A stretch of DNA of 21,820 nucleotides from UMGS1781 sp964389545 (GCA_964389545.1 CAYMDN010000024.1:1-21820), one strand, 5' to 3'; shown: positions 1 through 7,383, counted from the stretch's first letter. Program-made: numbers and translations. The notes: generated from the letters alone by a model not told the origin.

Positions 1-44
1 AAAATCAAGTTTTAAATATTTTTAATTTAAATAAAAGCGTTCCG

Positions 45-92
45 TTGGGACATTGAAAATGTCCCAAACAGAACCGTCCCTTTTGGGACATT
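45..92. repeat. GGGACATT inverted-repeat element at the 3' end of gap
   Basis: Three copies of one motif sit here: TTGGGACATT at 45-54, its complement AATGTCCCAA at 58-67, and TTGGGACATT again at 83-92. The first pair makes a 10-bp stem with a 3-nt loop. The second pair makes an 11-bp perfect stem (58-68 with 82-92) around 13 nt containing AGAACCGTCCC, which itself can pair with 85-89. On the minus strand it reads as GGGACGGTTCTGTTTGGGAC, a type of motif I remember as dispersed in clostridial genomes, often near IS200-like/REP-associated transposases. That recollection was not checked. The right end overlaps the gap stop codon, so the hairpins could also protect or end the gap transcript. Confidence 0.6.
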
Positions 93-1107
93 ATATCAAT
101 CCTGCAAAATATTTAATTGTTCTTACCATTTGGCTAGTATAAGAATTTTCATTATCATACCAACTAACAACTTGAACTTGATATAAGCCTTCTTCTACTT
201 TTGTTACCATTGTTTGAGTTGCATCAAATAATGATCCATAAGTAATTCCTATTACATCAGAAGAAACTAATTGTTCTTCTGTATATCCATAAGAAGCATT
301 TGAAGCTGCTTTCATAGCTGCATTTATTCCATCAACAGTTATATCATTTCCTTTTACAGTTGCAATTAATATTGTTGTAGAACCTGTAGGAACTGGTACT
401 CTTTGTGCAGAACCAATTAATTTTCCATTTAATTCTGGTATAACTAATCCTATAGCTTTAGCTGCTCCAGTTGAATTTGGAACAATATTTACAGCTGCTG
501 CTCTAGCTCTTCTTAAATCTCCTTTTCTATGAGGTCCATCAAGAACCATTTGATCTCCAGTATAAGCATGTACTGTTGTCATTATTCCTGATTGAATTGG
601 TGCATAATCATTTAATGCTTTAGCCATTGGTGCTAAACAGTTTGTTGTACAAGAAGCTGCTGAAATAATTTTATCTTCAGCTGTTAAAATTCCTTCATTT
701 ACTCCAAATACTACTGTTGGTAGATCTTTACCTGCTGGTGCAGATATAACAACTTTTTTAGCTCCTGCTGTAATATGTGCTGAAGCCTTTTCTTTTGTTG
801 TATAAAATCCTGTACATTCTAATACAACATCTACATCAAGTTGTCCCCATGGTAAATTAACCGCATCCTTTTCTGCATATATTTTTATTGTTTTTCCATC
901 AACAGTTATAGAATCTTCCCCTGCTACAACTGTATCAGCTTTTTCATATCTTTTTTGCGCTGAATCATATTTTAATAAATGAGCCAACATATCTGGGCTT
1001 GTTAAATCATTAATTGCAACGATTTCATATCCTTCTGCTCCAAACATTTGTCTAAATGCAAGACGTCCAATACGTCCAAATCCATTAATGGCTACTTTTA
1101 CTGCCAT
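91..1107 (-). CDS. gap: Glyceraldehyde-3-phosphate dehydrogenase
   Basis: Cytosolic glycolytic enzyme that oxidises glyceraldehyde-3-phosphate to 1,3-bisphosphoglycerate with NAD and phosphate. The 338-aa product has the usual length. It shows the N-terminal Rossmann motif NGFGRIGR (residues 8-15), Asp34 in an INDL context (typical of NAD rather than NADP use), the catalytic SCTTNC with Cys153, the partner His180, and the sugar-phosphate-binding SQR/PTGS region. I start it at the ATG at 1107 because AGGAGG lies at 1120-1115 with 7 nt spacing. A TTG at 1113 would leave only 1 nt after the Shine-Dalgarno. It is monocistronic as far as the window shows: a divergent gene lies upstream and a repeat element downstream. 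No pgk or tpi follows within the window. Confidence 0.98.
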   Translation of the reverse strand: MAVKVAINGFGRIGRLAFRQMFGAEGYEIVAINDLTSPDMLAHLLKYDSAQKRYEKADTVVAGEDSITVDGKTIKIYAEKDAVNLPWGQLDVDVVLECTGFYTTKEKASAHITAGAKKVVISAPAGKDLPTVVFGVNEGILTAEDKIISAASCTTNCLAPMAKALNDYAPIQSGIMTTVHAYTGDQMVLDGPHRKGDLRRARAAAVNIVPNSTGAAKAIGLVIPELNGKLIGSAQRVPVPTGSTTILIATVKGNDITVDGINAAMKAASNASYGYTEEQLVSSDVIGITYGSLFDATQTMVTKVEEGLYQVQVVSWYDNENSYTSQMVRTIKYFAGLI

Positions 1108-1160
1108 AAACAATCCTCCTTTTTGACACTTTATTATGTGTCTTATTTTTTTACATACTC

Positions 1161-1189
1161 ATTCTATATCAAACAAAAATACTTTTCAA
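1161..1189 (-). promoter_or_regulatory. Promoter of gap
   Basis: On the minus strand TTGAAA (1189-1184) and TAGAAT (1166-1161) are separated by exactly 17 nt, a good sigma-A-type promoter. It predicts a leader of roughly 45-50 nt before the gap ATG at 1107. The leader contains a small inverted repeat, GACAC (1125-1129) and GTGTC (1138-1142), just upstream of the ribosome binding site. This could be a weak hairpin or operator. Confidence 0.65.
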
Positions 1190-1226
1190 GTGTTTTATAA
1201 AATTATAATAATAATTATTATTTCTC

Positions 1227-1255
1227 TTGACGTAAAAATTTATTCAGTATAAAAT
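1227..1255 (+). promoter_or_regulatory. Promoter of the HD-GYP gene
   Basis: TTGACG (1227-1232) and TAAAAT (1250-1255) are separated by 17 nt, a near-consensus sigma-A promoter facing right. The expected start point, near 1262, is only about 14 nt before the preferred ATG at 1276, so the leader holds little more than the AGGTG ribosome binding site. It is divergent from the gap promoter about 40 nt away. Confidence 0.65.
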
Positions 1256-1275
1256 ATTCGTAGGTGTTGTTTTTT

Positions 1276-2283
1276 ATGAGAGATTTCCATTTTGATTTTT
1301 ATAATAATACAAGTTTAAAAAGTTACGATTTAAATGAAAATATTAGATATCAATTAAGTGTATTAGATTCTTTAGATGCTTTTACACGCAGGCATAGTGA
1401 TAATGTTGCAAATTTAACATGTAGACTATGTGAAAAATTACATATGAAGTCATATTTTACGGTATATTGTACAACATGCGCATATTTACATGATGTCGGC
1501 AAACAATTTATACCACCTGAGATATTACAAAAGAAGGGACGTTTAACAGATGAAGAATATGAGATTATAAAAACTCATACTACTATTGGTTATAAAATCT
1601 GTATGAACGATTTAAAATTGCGTCCTTTTGCAAATGGTGCACTTTATCATCATGAAGCATTAAATGGTTCTGGTTATCCCAATGGATATACCAGCAAAGA
1701 TATTCCTATAGAAGGAAAAATTATTAGAGTTGCCGACGAATTTGATGCTATTGTTAGTAAGAGACAATACAAATCACATGTTGGTATATGTGATACCTTA
1801 AAAATTTTATTAGATGAATCTAAAGTTAAATCTTTAAAATCAGCTAACAAAAAGACTGATAAATCTTCTCAAAAATTAACCGATTCAACAACCACTCCAA
1901 AAGGTGCTGCTCTTCAAATGATGAGAGAAGGTGCTACAAAAAGGGTAAATAAAATACATCCTAGAATATTTAGAGCCTTAGTTAAAATAGTTATTGATGA
2001 TACAAATTACGAACTTTATTGTTTAGATGATTATTTAAAATATTTACAAGAAAATGTTCGAAGAATAGAACAAATTATGTCTTATCGAGCTAAAGCAAAT
2101 AATTCAAAAAAAGAATCGGACAAAAAGTTTTTTATGGAAGGAATTAAAGTTCTTATTCAACCAGGTGAAACTCTAGACAATCTTGAGCAAGTTTATAAAG
2201 AATATAAAGATGCTATTGTTTATAGAAAAGAGCATGCTATTCAACTAAAAAAAGAATTAAGAGAAATAAAGAAAATCAAATAG
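1276..2283 (+). CDS. HD-GYP-type phosphodiesterase (putative c-di-GMP hydrolase)
   Basis: A 335-aa soluble protein with an HD-GYP domain, a family that hydrolyses cyclic di-GMP on a metal centre. Visible motifs are HDVGK (His72-Asp73), a metal-ligand His101 in KTHTTIGY, HHEALNGSGYP (125-135, the HHE and GYP signatures; canonical HHExxDGxGYP has Asp where this has Asn), and RVADEFDAI (151-159). Residues about 183-225 are a Lys/Ser/Thr-rich, low-complexity insertion before the last helices (IHPRIFRALVKIV). The tail (250-335) is charged and probably helical or coiled-coil. No receiver, PAS or membrane segment is present, so the input signal is unknown. I prefer the ATG at 1276 (AGGTG 9 nt upstream). 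An in-frame GTG at 1264 lies almost on the predicted transcription start. Confidence 0.85.
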   Translation: MRDFHFDFYNNTSLKSYDLNENIRYQLSVLDSLDAFTRRHSDNVANLTCRLCEKLHMKSYFTVYCTTCAYLHDVGKQFIPPEILQKKGRLTDEEYEIIKTHTTIGYKICMNDLKLRPFANGALYHHEALNGSGYPNGYTSKDIPIEGKIIRVADEFDAIVSKRQYKSHVGICDTLKILLDESKVKSLKSANKKTDKSSQKLTDSTTTPKGAALQMMREGATKRVNKIHPRIFRALVKIVIDDTNYELYCLDDYLKYLQENVRRIEQIMSYRAKANNSKKESDKKFFMEGIKVLIQPGETLDNLEQVYKEYKDAIVYRKEHAIQLKKELREIKKIK

Positions 2284-2307
2284 AAAAACCGCTGTATAGC
2301 GGTTTTT
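2284..2307. terminator. Bidirectional terminator between the HD-GYP gene and ddl
   Basis: AAAAACCGCT (2284-2293) and AGCGGTTTTT (2298-2307) form a perfect 10-bp stem with a GTAT loop, flanked by A-runs and T-runs on both sides. It starts directly after the HD-GYP stop at 2283 and ends 2 nt from the ddl stop at 2310, so it can serve both convergent genes. Confidence 0.9.
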
Positions 2308-2309
2308 AT

Positions 2310-3503
2310 TTATTTTCCTGCTTTTATTCCTTTTAAAGAACATTCAGATAAAATATTGCTGTCAAAAGAAAATGTCATGTTTCTTTCCTCTCTATTTCTT
2401 TTTAATGCTAAATCTATTAGTTTATCTAATAAATCTGTATATAGTAAATTTGTTGCCTTCCATAAATGAAATGATAAACTTCCTGGTATTGTATTAATTT
2501 CATTTACATAGACTTCTTCAGTGTTCGAATCTATTATAAAGTCTATTCGTGCTACTCCACTACACCCTAATACTTTAAATGTTCTTTTGCTTAAATCTTG
2601 TATTCTTTCTTTCATTTGATTACTAATTTCTGCTGGTAATTTTAGTACTCCCGAATTCATTGATTTTTCATTAAGCTTAGTTGAACACTTTTTTCCTCCA
2701 CTAAGATATTTATCATTAAAACTTAATATTTCATCTGTTTTTATTGGTTCTTCACATTCCGATGCTATTGTTTCTTCATAGTCTCCTAGCACAGAACAAT
2801 TTACTTCTTTTAAATTTGTAATTGCTTTTTCTACAATTATTTTACTTGAATAAGAAAATGCCTCTGTAATTCCTTCTTCTAAATTCTCTCTATCTTTTGC
2901 AATTTGGATACCCACACTTGATCCTAGGTTAGCTGGCTTTACAATTACTGGATAATCTATTTCCTTTTCGATATTATTTATTATTTTTTCAAAACCTTCA
3001 TTATATTCATCTAATGTATAGTATTGGCAGTCTAATATTGGAATCTCATTTTGTTTCAATATACATTTAAAAACATATTTATCCATTCCTGATGCTGATG
3101 CAATAATATCAGATCCAACATATGGAATATTAAACATTTTTAAATATCCTTGTAATGTTCCATCTTCTACATTAGTTCCATGTACAATTGGAAACGCAAT
3201 ATCTATATAATTATATATGTAATTCTCATATATTTTTTTATTGCATCTTAGTAGTGCTACCTTATTATCAATTTGTGCTAATGTAATCTGATAACTTTTA
3301 TTTATCAAATTATCTATATTTTTATACTCCTCTATTTTATCTACTAATGGACCAGTATACATTTTGTTATCCTTTGATATATAGATTGGAACCACCTCAT
3401 ATTTGTCTTTATTTATATTTTCTATAGCTTGCAATGCAGTTATAATCGACACTTCATGTTCTACGCTTTTTCCTCCAAAAAATATTCCTACTTTAATTTT
3501 CAT
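2310..3503 (-). CDS. ddl: D-alanine-D-alanine ligase family protein (possible D-Ala-D-X ligase)
   Basis: ATP-grasp ligase that joins D-Ala to a second D-residue for the peptidoglycan stem, in the cytosol. Motifs are GGKSVEHEVS (10-19), HGTNVEDGTLQG (108-119), the ATP-loop GSSVG (194-198), ARIDF (318-322) and the metal-site NEINTIPG (334-341). At 397 aa it is longer than common Ddl (about 300-360 aa), with a C-terminal tail from about residue 370. The omega-loop reads SFNDKY (261-266). If aligned as I expect, Phe262 replaces the Tyr of D-Ala-D-Ala ligases (Tyr216 in E. coli DdlB), a change associated with D-lactate or D-serine specificity. Specificity is therefore uncertain. It follows the murF-like gene by 14 nt with ribosome binding site GGAAGGGAG, and is the last gene of the operon. 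Confidence 0.88.
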   Translation of the reverse strand: MKIKVGIFFGGKSVEHEVSIITALQAIENINKDKYEVVPIYISKDNKMYTGPLVDKIEEYKNIDNLINKSYQITLAQIDNKVALLRCNKKIYENYIYNYIDIAFPIVHGTNVEDGTLQGYLKMFNIPYVGSDIIASASGMDKYVFKCILKQNEIPILDCQYYTLDEYNEGFEKIINNIEKEIDYPVIVKPANLGSSVGIQIAKDRENLEEGITEAFSYSSKIIVEKAITNLKEVNCSVLGDYEETIASECEEPIKTDEILSFNDKYLSGGKKCSTKLNEKSMNSGVLKLPAEISNQMKERIQDLSKRTFKVLGCSGVARIDFIIDSNTEEVYVNEINTIPGSLSFHLWKATNLLYTDLLDKLIDLALKRNREERNMTFSFDSNILSECSLKGIKAGK

Positions 3504-3517
3504 ACTCTTCTCCCTTC

Positions 3518-5065
3518 CTATAAATTATAATTATCTGGTAAGTCATTCTCCAATAGAATATTAACTTTATCTTTTAAATTCATCATTCTTATATTTGCTA
3601 CTGCCTCATTTGGTGTATTAACAATAAATATGTTTTCTTGTTTAAAATTATTTTCTAATATACCATTTTTTATTGGTCTAGAATGTTGTTCTCCAACAAG
3701 ATATATGTAATCGCAAACTTTAGATAAATTTTTTCCTAGTTCATAATTATACTTTTCTTCATCATCTCCTAGTTCTATTAAGCCTGGTGTAACTACTATT
3801 TTTATCCCTTCGAAACTTGCTAATGTTTCTAATGCTGACTTAGAACTTATTGGATTTGAATTATATGAATCATCAATAATAGTCATGTTTCCATGTTTCT
3901 TTACTTCTAACCTGTGCTCAACATTTTTTAATTCTCTTACCGCTGATATTATCTTTTTTATTTCCACACCTAAATAATCTGCAATACTAATTGCTCCCAT
4001 TATATTTATTATATTGTGTTTACCGATTAACTTAGTTTTTAGTGTTACTTCTTGATTTAATCTATCAAATATTTTAAATTCTAATCCTCTATCAGATGAA
4101 TAAATATTATATCCCTTGTAATCCAAGTTGGAATTATCAATTCCATATGTTTTTATTTTTATATCTGATGTCTTTTCTTTTCTTAAATACTCATTATCAA
4201 AGTTTAAGAACATTGTTCCATTATTCTTTTTAATATGCTCTACTAGTTCAAATTTAGTTTTTATAATCCCATTAATATCTTTAAAAGTTTCTAAATGTTG
4301 TGGACCAATTGCTGTTATTATTCCAATACTAGGATTTACAATATCACATATTTCTTTAATATGTCCTGGTTTCCTTGCTCCCATTTCACATATAAAGATT
4401 TGATGTGTAGATTTCAAGTTCTCTCTAATTGTTTTTACAACACCCATTGGAGTATTATAATTTTTTGGTGTAGCTAAAACTTCATATTTTGTAGAAAGAA
4501 TTTTCTCTAAGAAATTCTTTACACTTGTTTTGCCATAGCTTCCAGTTATCCCTATAACTATAAGTCCTGGCATTCTCTTTAAAATATCTTTGGCTTGTTT
4601 TATATATCTATTTTGAATATGTTTTTCTATCGGTATATTTATGTAGTTTGCAACAATTCCTATAAAAATGCTTAAAATGTTTATAATCATCAGCTTTAAT
4701 AAAATTAAATTATTAATTCCTCCAGTGACTATTATTAATAACAATATAGCTATTTCCGTTGCTAACATTCTTTTTACTCTATTTGTTATTGCAAATGGAA
4801 TTTTTTTCTTATTCTTTATTATATTAGTTATTATTGATATTCCTAGTATTATTATTGAAATAAATTCCGCAAATGTATTTTGAATTAATGTAAAAAGAAA
4901 CGCAACAGTAATTAATATAATTTGTATTCCTATTTTTTTGTAATTTACTTTCATCCATTTTGTATGTAATAAAGTTGAGTACGAATTTAACTGAAACATA
5001 TACATATGAAAATATATTAGCAATCCTAAATTTACAATATATTCAATACTTATTAGAATTTTCAT
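3518..5065 (-). CDS. MurF-like Mur ligase with N-terminal membrane domain
   Basis: A 515-aa Mur ligase family protein, expected to ligate an amino acid or dipeptide such as D-Ala-D-X to a muramyl peptide using ATP. Residues 1-145 contain about five hydrophobic segments (roughly 5-25, 45-62, 66-83, 103-118, 121-141). They take the place of the UDP-sugar-binding N-terminal domain of ordinary MurF (about 450 aa). The ATPase part follows: P-loop GITGSYGKTS (172-181), EMGARKPGHI (227-236), and GPQHLETF (254-261). The C-terminal domain carries DDSYNSNPIS (398-407), a MurF-like motif, and ends in LLENDLPDNY. The start ATG at 5065 has GGAGG 6 nt upstream, inside the end of the hydrolase gene. Membrane anchoring suggests a lipid-linked substrate or membrane-localised ligation (inference). 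A separate housekeeping MurF is expected elsewhere. Confidence 0.8.
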   Translation of the reverse strand: MKILISIEYIVNLGLLIYFHMYMFQLNSYSTLLHTKWMKVNYKKIGIQIILITVAFLFTLIQNTFAEFISIIILGISIITNIIKNKKKIPFAITNRVKRMLATEIAILLLIIVTGGINNLILLKLMIINILSIFIGIVANYINIPIEKHIQNRYIKQAKDILKRMPGLIVIGITGSYGKTSVKNFLEKILSTKYEVLATPKNYNTPMGVVKTIRENLKSTHQIFICEMGARKPGHIKEICDIVNPSIGIITAIGPQHLETFKDINGIIKTKFELVEHIKKNNGTMFLNFDNEYLRKEKTSDIKIKTYGIDNSNLDYKGYNIYSSDRGLEFKIFDRLNQEVTLKTKLIGKHNIINIMGAISIADYLGVEIKKIISAVRELKNVEHRLEVKKHGNMTIIDDSYNSNPISSKSALETLASFEGIKIVVTPGLIELGDDEEKYNYELGKNLSKVCDYIYLVGEQHSRPIKNGILENNFKQENIFIVNTPNEAVANIRMMNLKDKVNILLENDLPDNYNL

Positions 5066-5067
5066 TA

Positions 5068-5848
5068 TTATCCTCCATTTAAAAATGTATATATAATTTG
5101 ATTTATATAATAAGGTTGCTCTAAAAATACATAATGTGATGCACCTTTTATTTTCACTAGGCCTGCATCTGGTATTATCTTCTCCATTAGTTCTCCATCT
5201 ATTATAGGTGTAGCTTCATCATTTTCTCCCCATATTAATAAAGTTGGTGAGTTTATCTTAGGTAATAATTCTCTTATATCTTGATTTACAAGTTTTACCA
5301 TGGATTCTCTTAGTATTGGGCTTGCATTCCTATAATCCTCAGATCCAAATGAACTCTTTAACTTATCTAATAATTCGGGAAAATGCTTATTTATCAATTT
5401 AATGCTTAAAATCTTCTTGCACATTTTAAAAGTTCCGTATCTTTACACTTTGCATTAAACTCTTTTTATGTACTATTCCTGCACTACCTATCAATATTAT
5501 TTTATTTATTTTAAATTTTAAATTGAACTTGGAAGCTAAATTTATAATTATCCTTCCTCCATTAGAATGTCCAATTAAATCTAACTCCTTTATTTTTTCT
5601 GATTTTATAAAATCAATAATAAATTGAGTATATTCCTCTAAGTTCCATGCTTGTTTTGGCTCTTCTGAGTCTCCAAATCCAGGGATATCTAAGCAATATA
5701 CAGTAGCATAATCTGATACAGAATTAATAATAGTTCTATATGTATCAATATTAGCTCCCCATCCTGGAATAATTAATACATTCTTTCCTTTGCCTTCTTT
5801 TATATAGTTAATTTTTAAATTTCTAATAACTTTATTTATTAGTCTCAT
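5068..5848 (-). pseudogene. Alpha/beta hydrolase, split by one frameshift
   Basis: Two reading frames together make one alpha/beta-hydrolase of about 259 aa. The N-terminal part (5848-5426, 140 aa) has the oxyanion region PGWGAN, the nucleophile elbow GHSNGG with Ser95, and the start of the cap domain. The C-terminal part (5424-5068, 118 aa) has the acid loop LLIWGENDEATP and the catalytic His in GASHYVFLEQP. The catalytic triad is therefore complete across the break. Removing one base near 5428-5440 (an A-run or GGAAC on the coding strand) joins them as KIR-(T/N)-FKMCKKIL. It is the first gene of the operon with the MurF-like and Ddl-like ligases, 2 nt from the former. The ATG at 5848 directly abuts GGGAGG, an unusually short spacing. 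Substrate is unknown; a role on D-Ala-D-X or muropeptides would fit the neighbours. The indel may be real or an assembly error. Confidence 0.82.
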
Positions 5849-5872
5849 CCTCCCATTTTTTAGGTCGTATAT

Positions 5873-5901
5873 ATTTTATCTTGTATAGCCTGTTCTCTCA
5901 A
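5873..5901 (-). promoter_or_regulatory. Promoter of the hydrolase-murF-ddl operon
   Basis: On the minus strand TTGAGA (5901-5896) and TAAAAT (5878-5873) are separated by 17 nt, placing the start point about 15-20 nt before the hydrolase ATG at 5848. It is divergent from the Sel1-gene promoter at 5956-5984. The 55 nt between the two contains repeated TTCACG/TTCATG words. Confidence 0.55.
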
Positions 5902-5951
5902 CTCACATTGTTTCACGTTTATTTTTAAAATTCACGTATAATTCATGTTTT
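5902..5951. promoter_or_regulatory. Phased TCACG-type direct repeats between divergent promoters
   Basis: Four related words occur in the same orientation: TCACAT (5903-5908), TTCACG (5912-5917), TTCACG (5931-5936) and TTCATG (5942-5947). Their central C positions (5904, 5914, 5933, 5944) are spaced 10, 19 and 11 nt, close to whole helical turns. They lie upstream of the -35 boxes of both divergent promoters, a usual place for activator boxes. The binding protein is unknown. Confidence 0.35.
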
Positions 5952-5955
5952 GTAA

Positions 5956-5984
5956 TTGACATAACTATATATATGCTTTATAAT
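5956..5984 (+). promoter_or_regulatory. Perfect consensus promoter of the Sel1-repeat gene
   Basis: TTGACA (5956-5961), 17 nt, TATAAT (5979-5984): both hexamers and the spacing are exact consensus. The predicted start near 5991 leaves a leader of only about 10 nt, occupied by the GGTGAT ribosome binding site (5992-5997), before the ATG at 6001. Confidence 0.8.
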
Positions 5985-6000
5985 TATTATTGGTGATACT

Positions 6001-7383
6001 ATGAGAAACAAAGATTTTGTACGATTAAATGTTAATGATAATTATTTATCTTTAGGTAATCTATTTAGAGTTGTAAAAGAACATTCATATAATTCCAATA
6101 ATTTTTTACAATCTGATTTATTTGCTATACTTTTTAATACAGATGAAATTGCAGATAGTACTGTAAACAACTACTGCACTGGTCTTAGACCTATAAATAT
6201 AATTTATAAAAATTATTATAGAGAAATTAAAAATAAATTTATTAAAGATAAAAGTGTTTTAGTTTCAACCATTAGTAAAGTATTAGAGTTAATAGATGAT
6301 AGAATTTTTGATATAGATTCGGTTACTATTCAAACAATAAATAGCAACCTTAGACTTAAGTCAATTTGTGATAGATTGTATTCAATTAGTAAAAATGATT
6401 CTGATTTAACTATTTCTTTTGAAAATATTTTATATAAACATTTAACCAATTGTGATTTATATAGTTTTCTTGTTGAAGTATTATTCTATGTTATTTTGGA
6501 AAGAAAACAACCTATTTACCTTTCTGAAAATTTAAATGAGATTATAGAAAAGAAAATATATAATACCAATATATCTCTAAATGACATTCAAGAATTTATT
6601 GATATACAACTTAATTCCAGTATTTGGTCTATTAGAGGTATTAAAGAATTAGCTAAAAAAGATAATCCGTTTGCCTGTTTTGAGCTTGCCTCTATGGAAT
6701 TCTATGGAATAATAACTGGCAAACCTAGATATGATATTGCATATTCATATTATAAAATATCAGCTATTAACAATCATCCTGTTGCAAACTGGGCTATTGG
6801 ATATATGTATTATGAAGGATATATTGGAACAAAATCAAAGCATGATTTATACCTAGCATTTAAATATTTTAACAAAAGTAGAAAATTAAAATGTTCTAAC
6901 TCTTTTAATAGTATTGGTTTAATGTTTTTAAATGGAAATGTTCCTCACATTAGAATAAACCAATCTAAAGCTATCGATATGTTTAATCAAGCAATATCTT
7001 TAGGCAATATTTATGCTTATAACAATATGGGATTAATTTATGAAAAAGATAAAAAATATTCTAAAGCATTTGATTATTATTTAACATCTGCTAACCATGG
7101 AGATAGCTGGGCTGCCAATAAAGTTGGTGAATATTATAGAAAAGGTTTAGTTGGTGCTAAAGATTATTCAAAAGCTTTTGAATATTACACATTATCAAGT
7201 GAATGTTCTAAATTTACACTATGTCCATGGTCAAAATACAATTTAGCTAAATACTTTTATATAAATGGAAATTTAGAAATTGGCATAAAAAAAGATCTTC
7301 CAAAAGCACTATCTCTATTGGAAGAAATTTCTAACGATTTAATAGAAGCAAAAGAATTATATGAAAGTCTTGTTACAAGCTAG
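6001..7383 (+). CDS. Sel1/TPR-like repeat protein with unknown N-terminal domain
   Basis: A 460-aa protein without signal peptide or membrane segment. From about residue 222 to 445 it has around six Sel1-like repeats, recognisable as alternating A..LG.MY..G and KAF.YY..SA.. helices, for example VANWAIGYMYYEGYIG (261-276), AYNNMGLIYEKDKKYSKAFDYY (339-360, in part) and AANKVGEYYRKGLVG (371-385). Such solenoids mediate protein-protein contacts. The N-terminal 210 residues are unfamiliar. LFAILFNTDEIADSTVNNY (about 40-58) looks helix-turn-helix-like, so a sensor or regulator role is possible but unproven. The gene has a perfect consensus promoter and diverges from the Mur-ligase operon. Its TAG stop overlaps the hemW stop in the palindrome CTAG with no terminator between them. 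Confidence 0.75.
   Translation: MRNKDFVRLNVNDNYLSLGNLFRVVKEHSYNSNNFLQSDLFAILFNTDEIADSTVNNYCTGLRPINIIYKNYYREIKNKFIKDKSVLVSTISKVLELIDDRIFDIDSVTIQTINSNLRLKSICDRLYSISKNDSDLTISFENILYKHLTNCDLYSFLVEVLFYVILERKQPIYLSENLNEIIEKKIYNTNISLNDIQEFIDIQLNSSIWSIRGIKELAKKDNPFACFELASMEFYGIITGKPRYDIAYSYYKISAINNHPVANWAIGYMYYEGYIGTKSKHDLYLAFKYFNKSRKLKCSNSFNSIGLMFLNGNVPHIRINQSKAIDMFNQAISLGNIYAYNNMGLIYEKDKKYSKAFDYYLTSANHGDSWAANKVGEYYRKGLVGAKDYSKAFEYYTLSSECSKFTLCPWSKYNLAKYFYINGNLEIGIKKDLPKALSLLEEISNDLIEAKELYESLVTS

Noticed and set aside
1108..1113. TTG start two codons upstream for gap
   Set aside because: Only 1 nt from the Shine-Dalgarno; the ATG at 1107 has ideal spacing.
1125..1142. GACAC/GTGTC inverted repeat in the gap leader as a riboswitch or CggR/Rex operator
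   Set aside because: Only five pairs and no match to known Rex-type or CggR-type sites as I remember them; mentioned with the promoter instead.
4128..4883. Three plus-strand open frames
   Set aside because: They mirror the MurF-like ligase on the opposite strand and show no initiation signals or family motifs.
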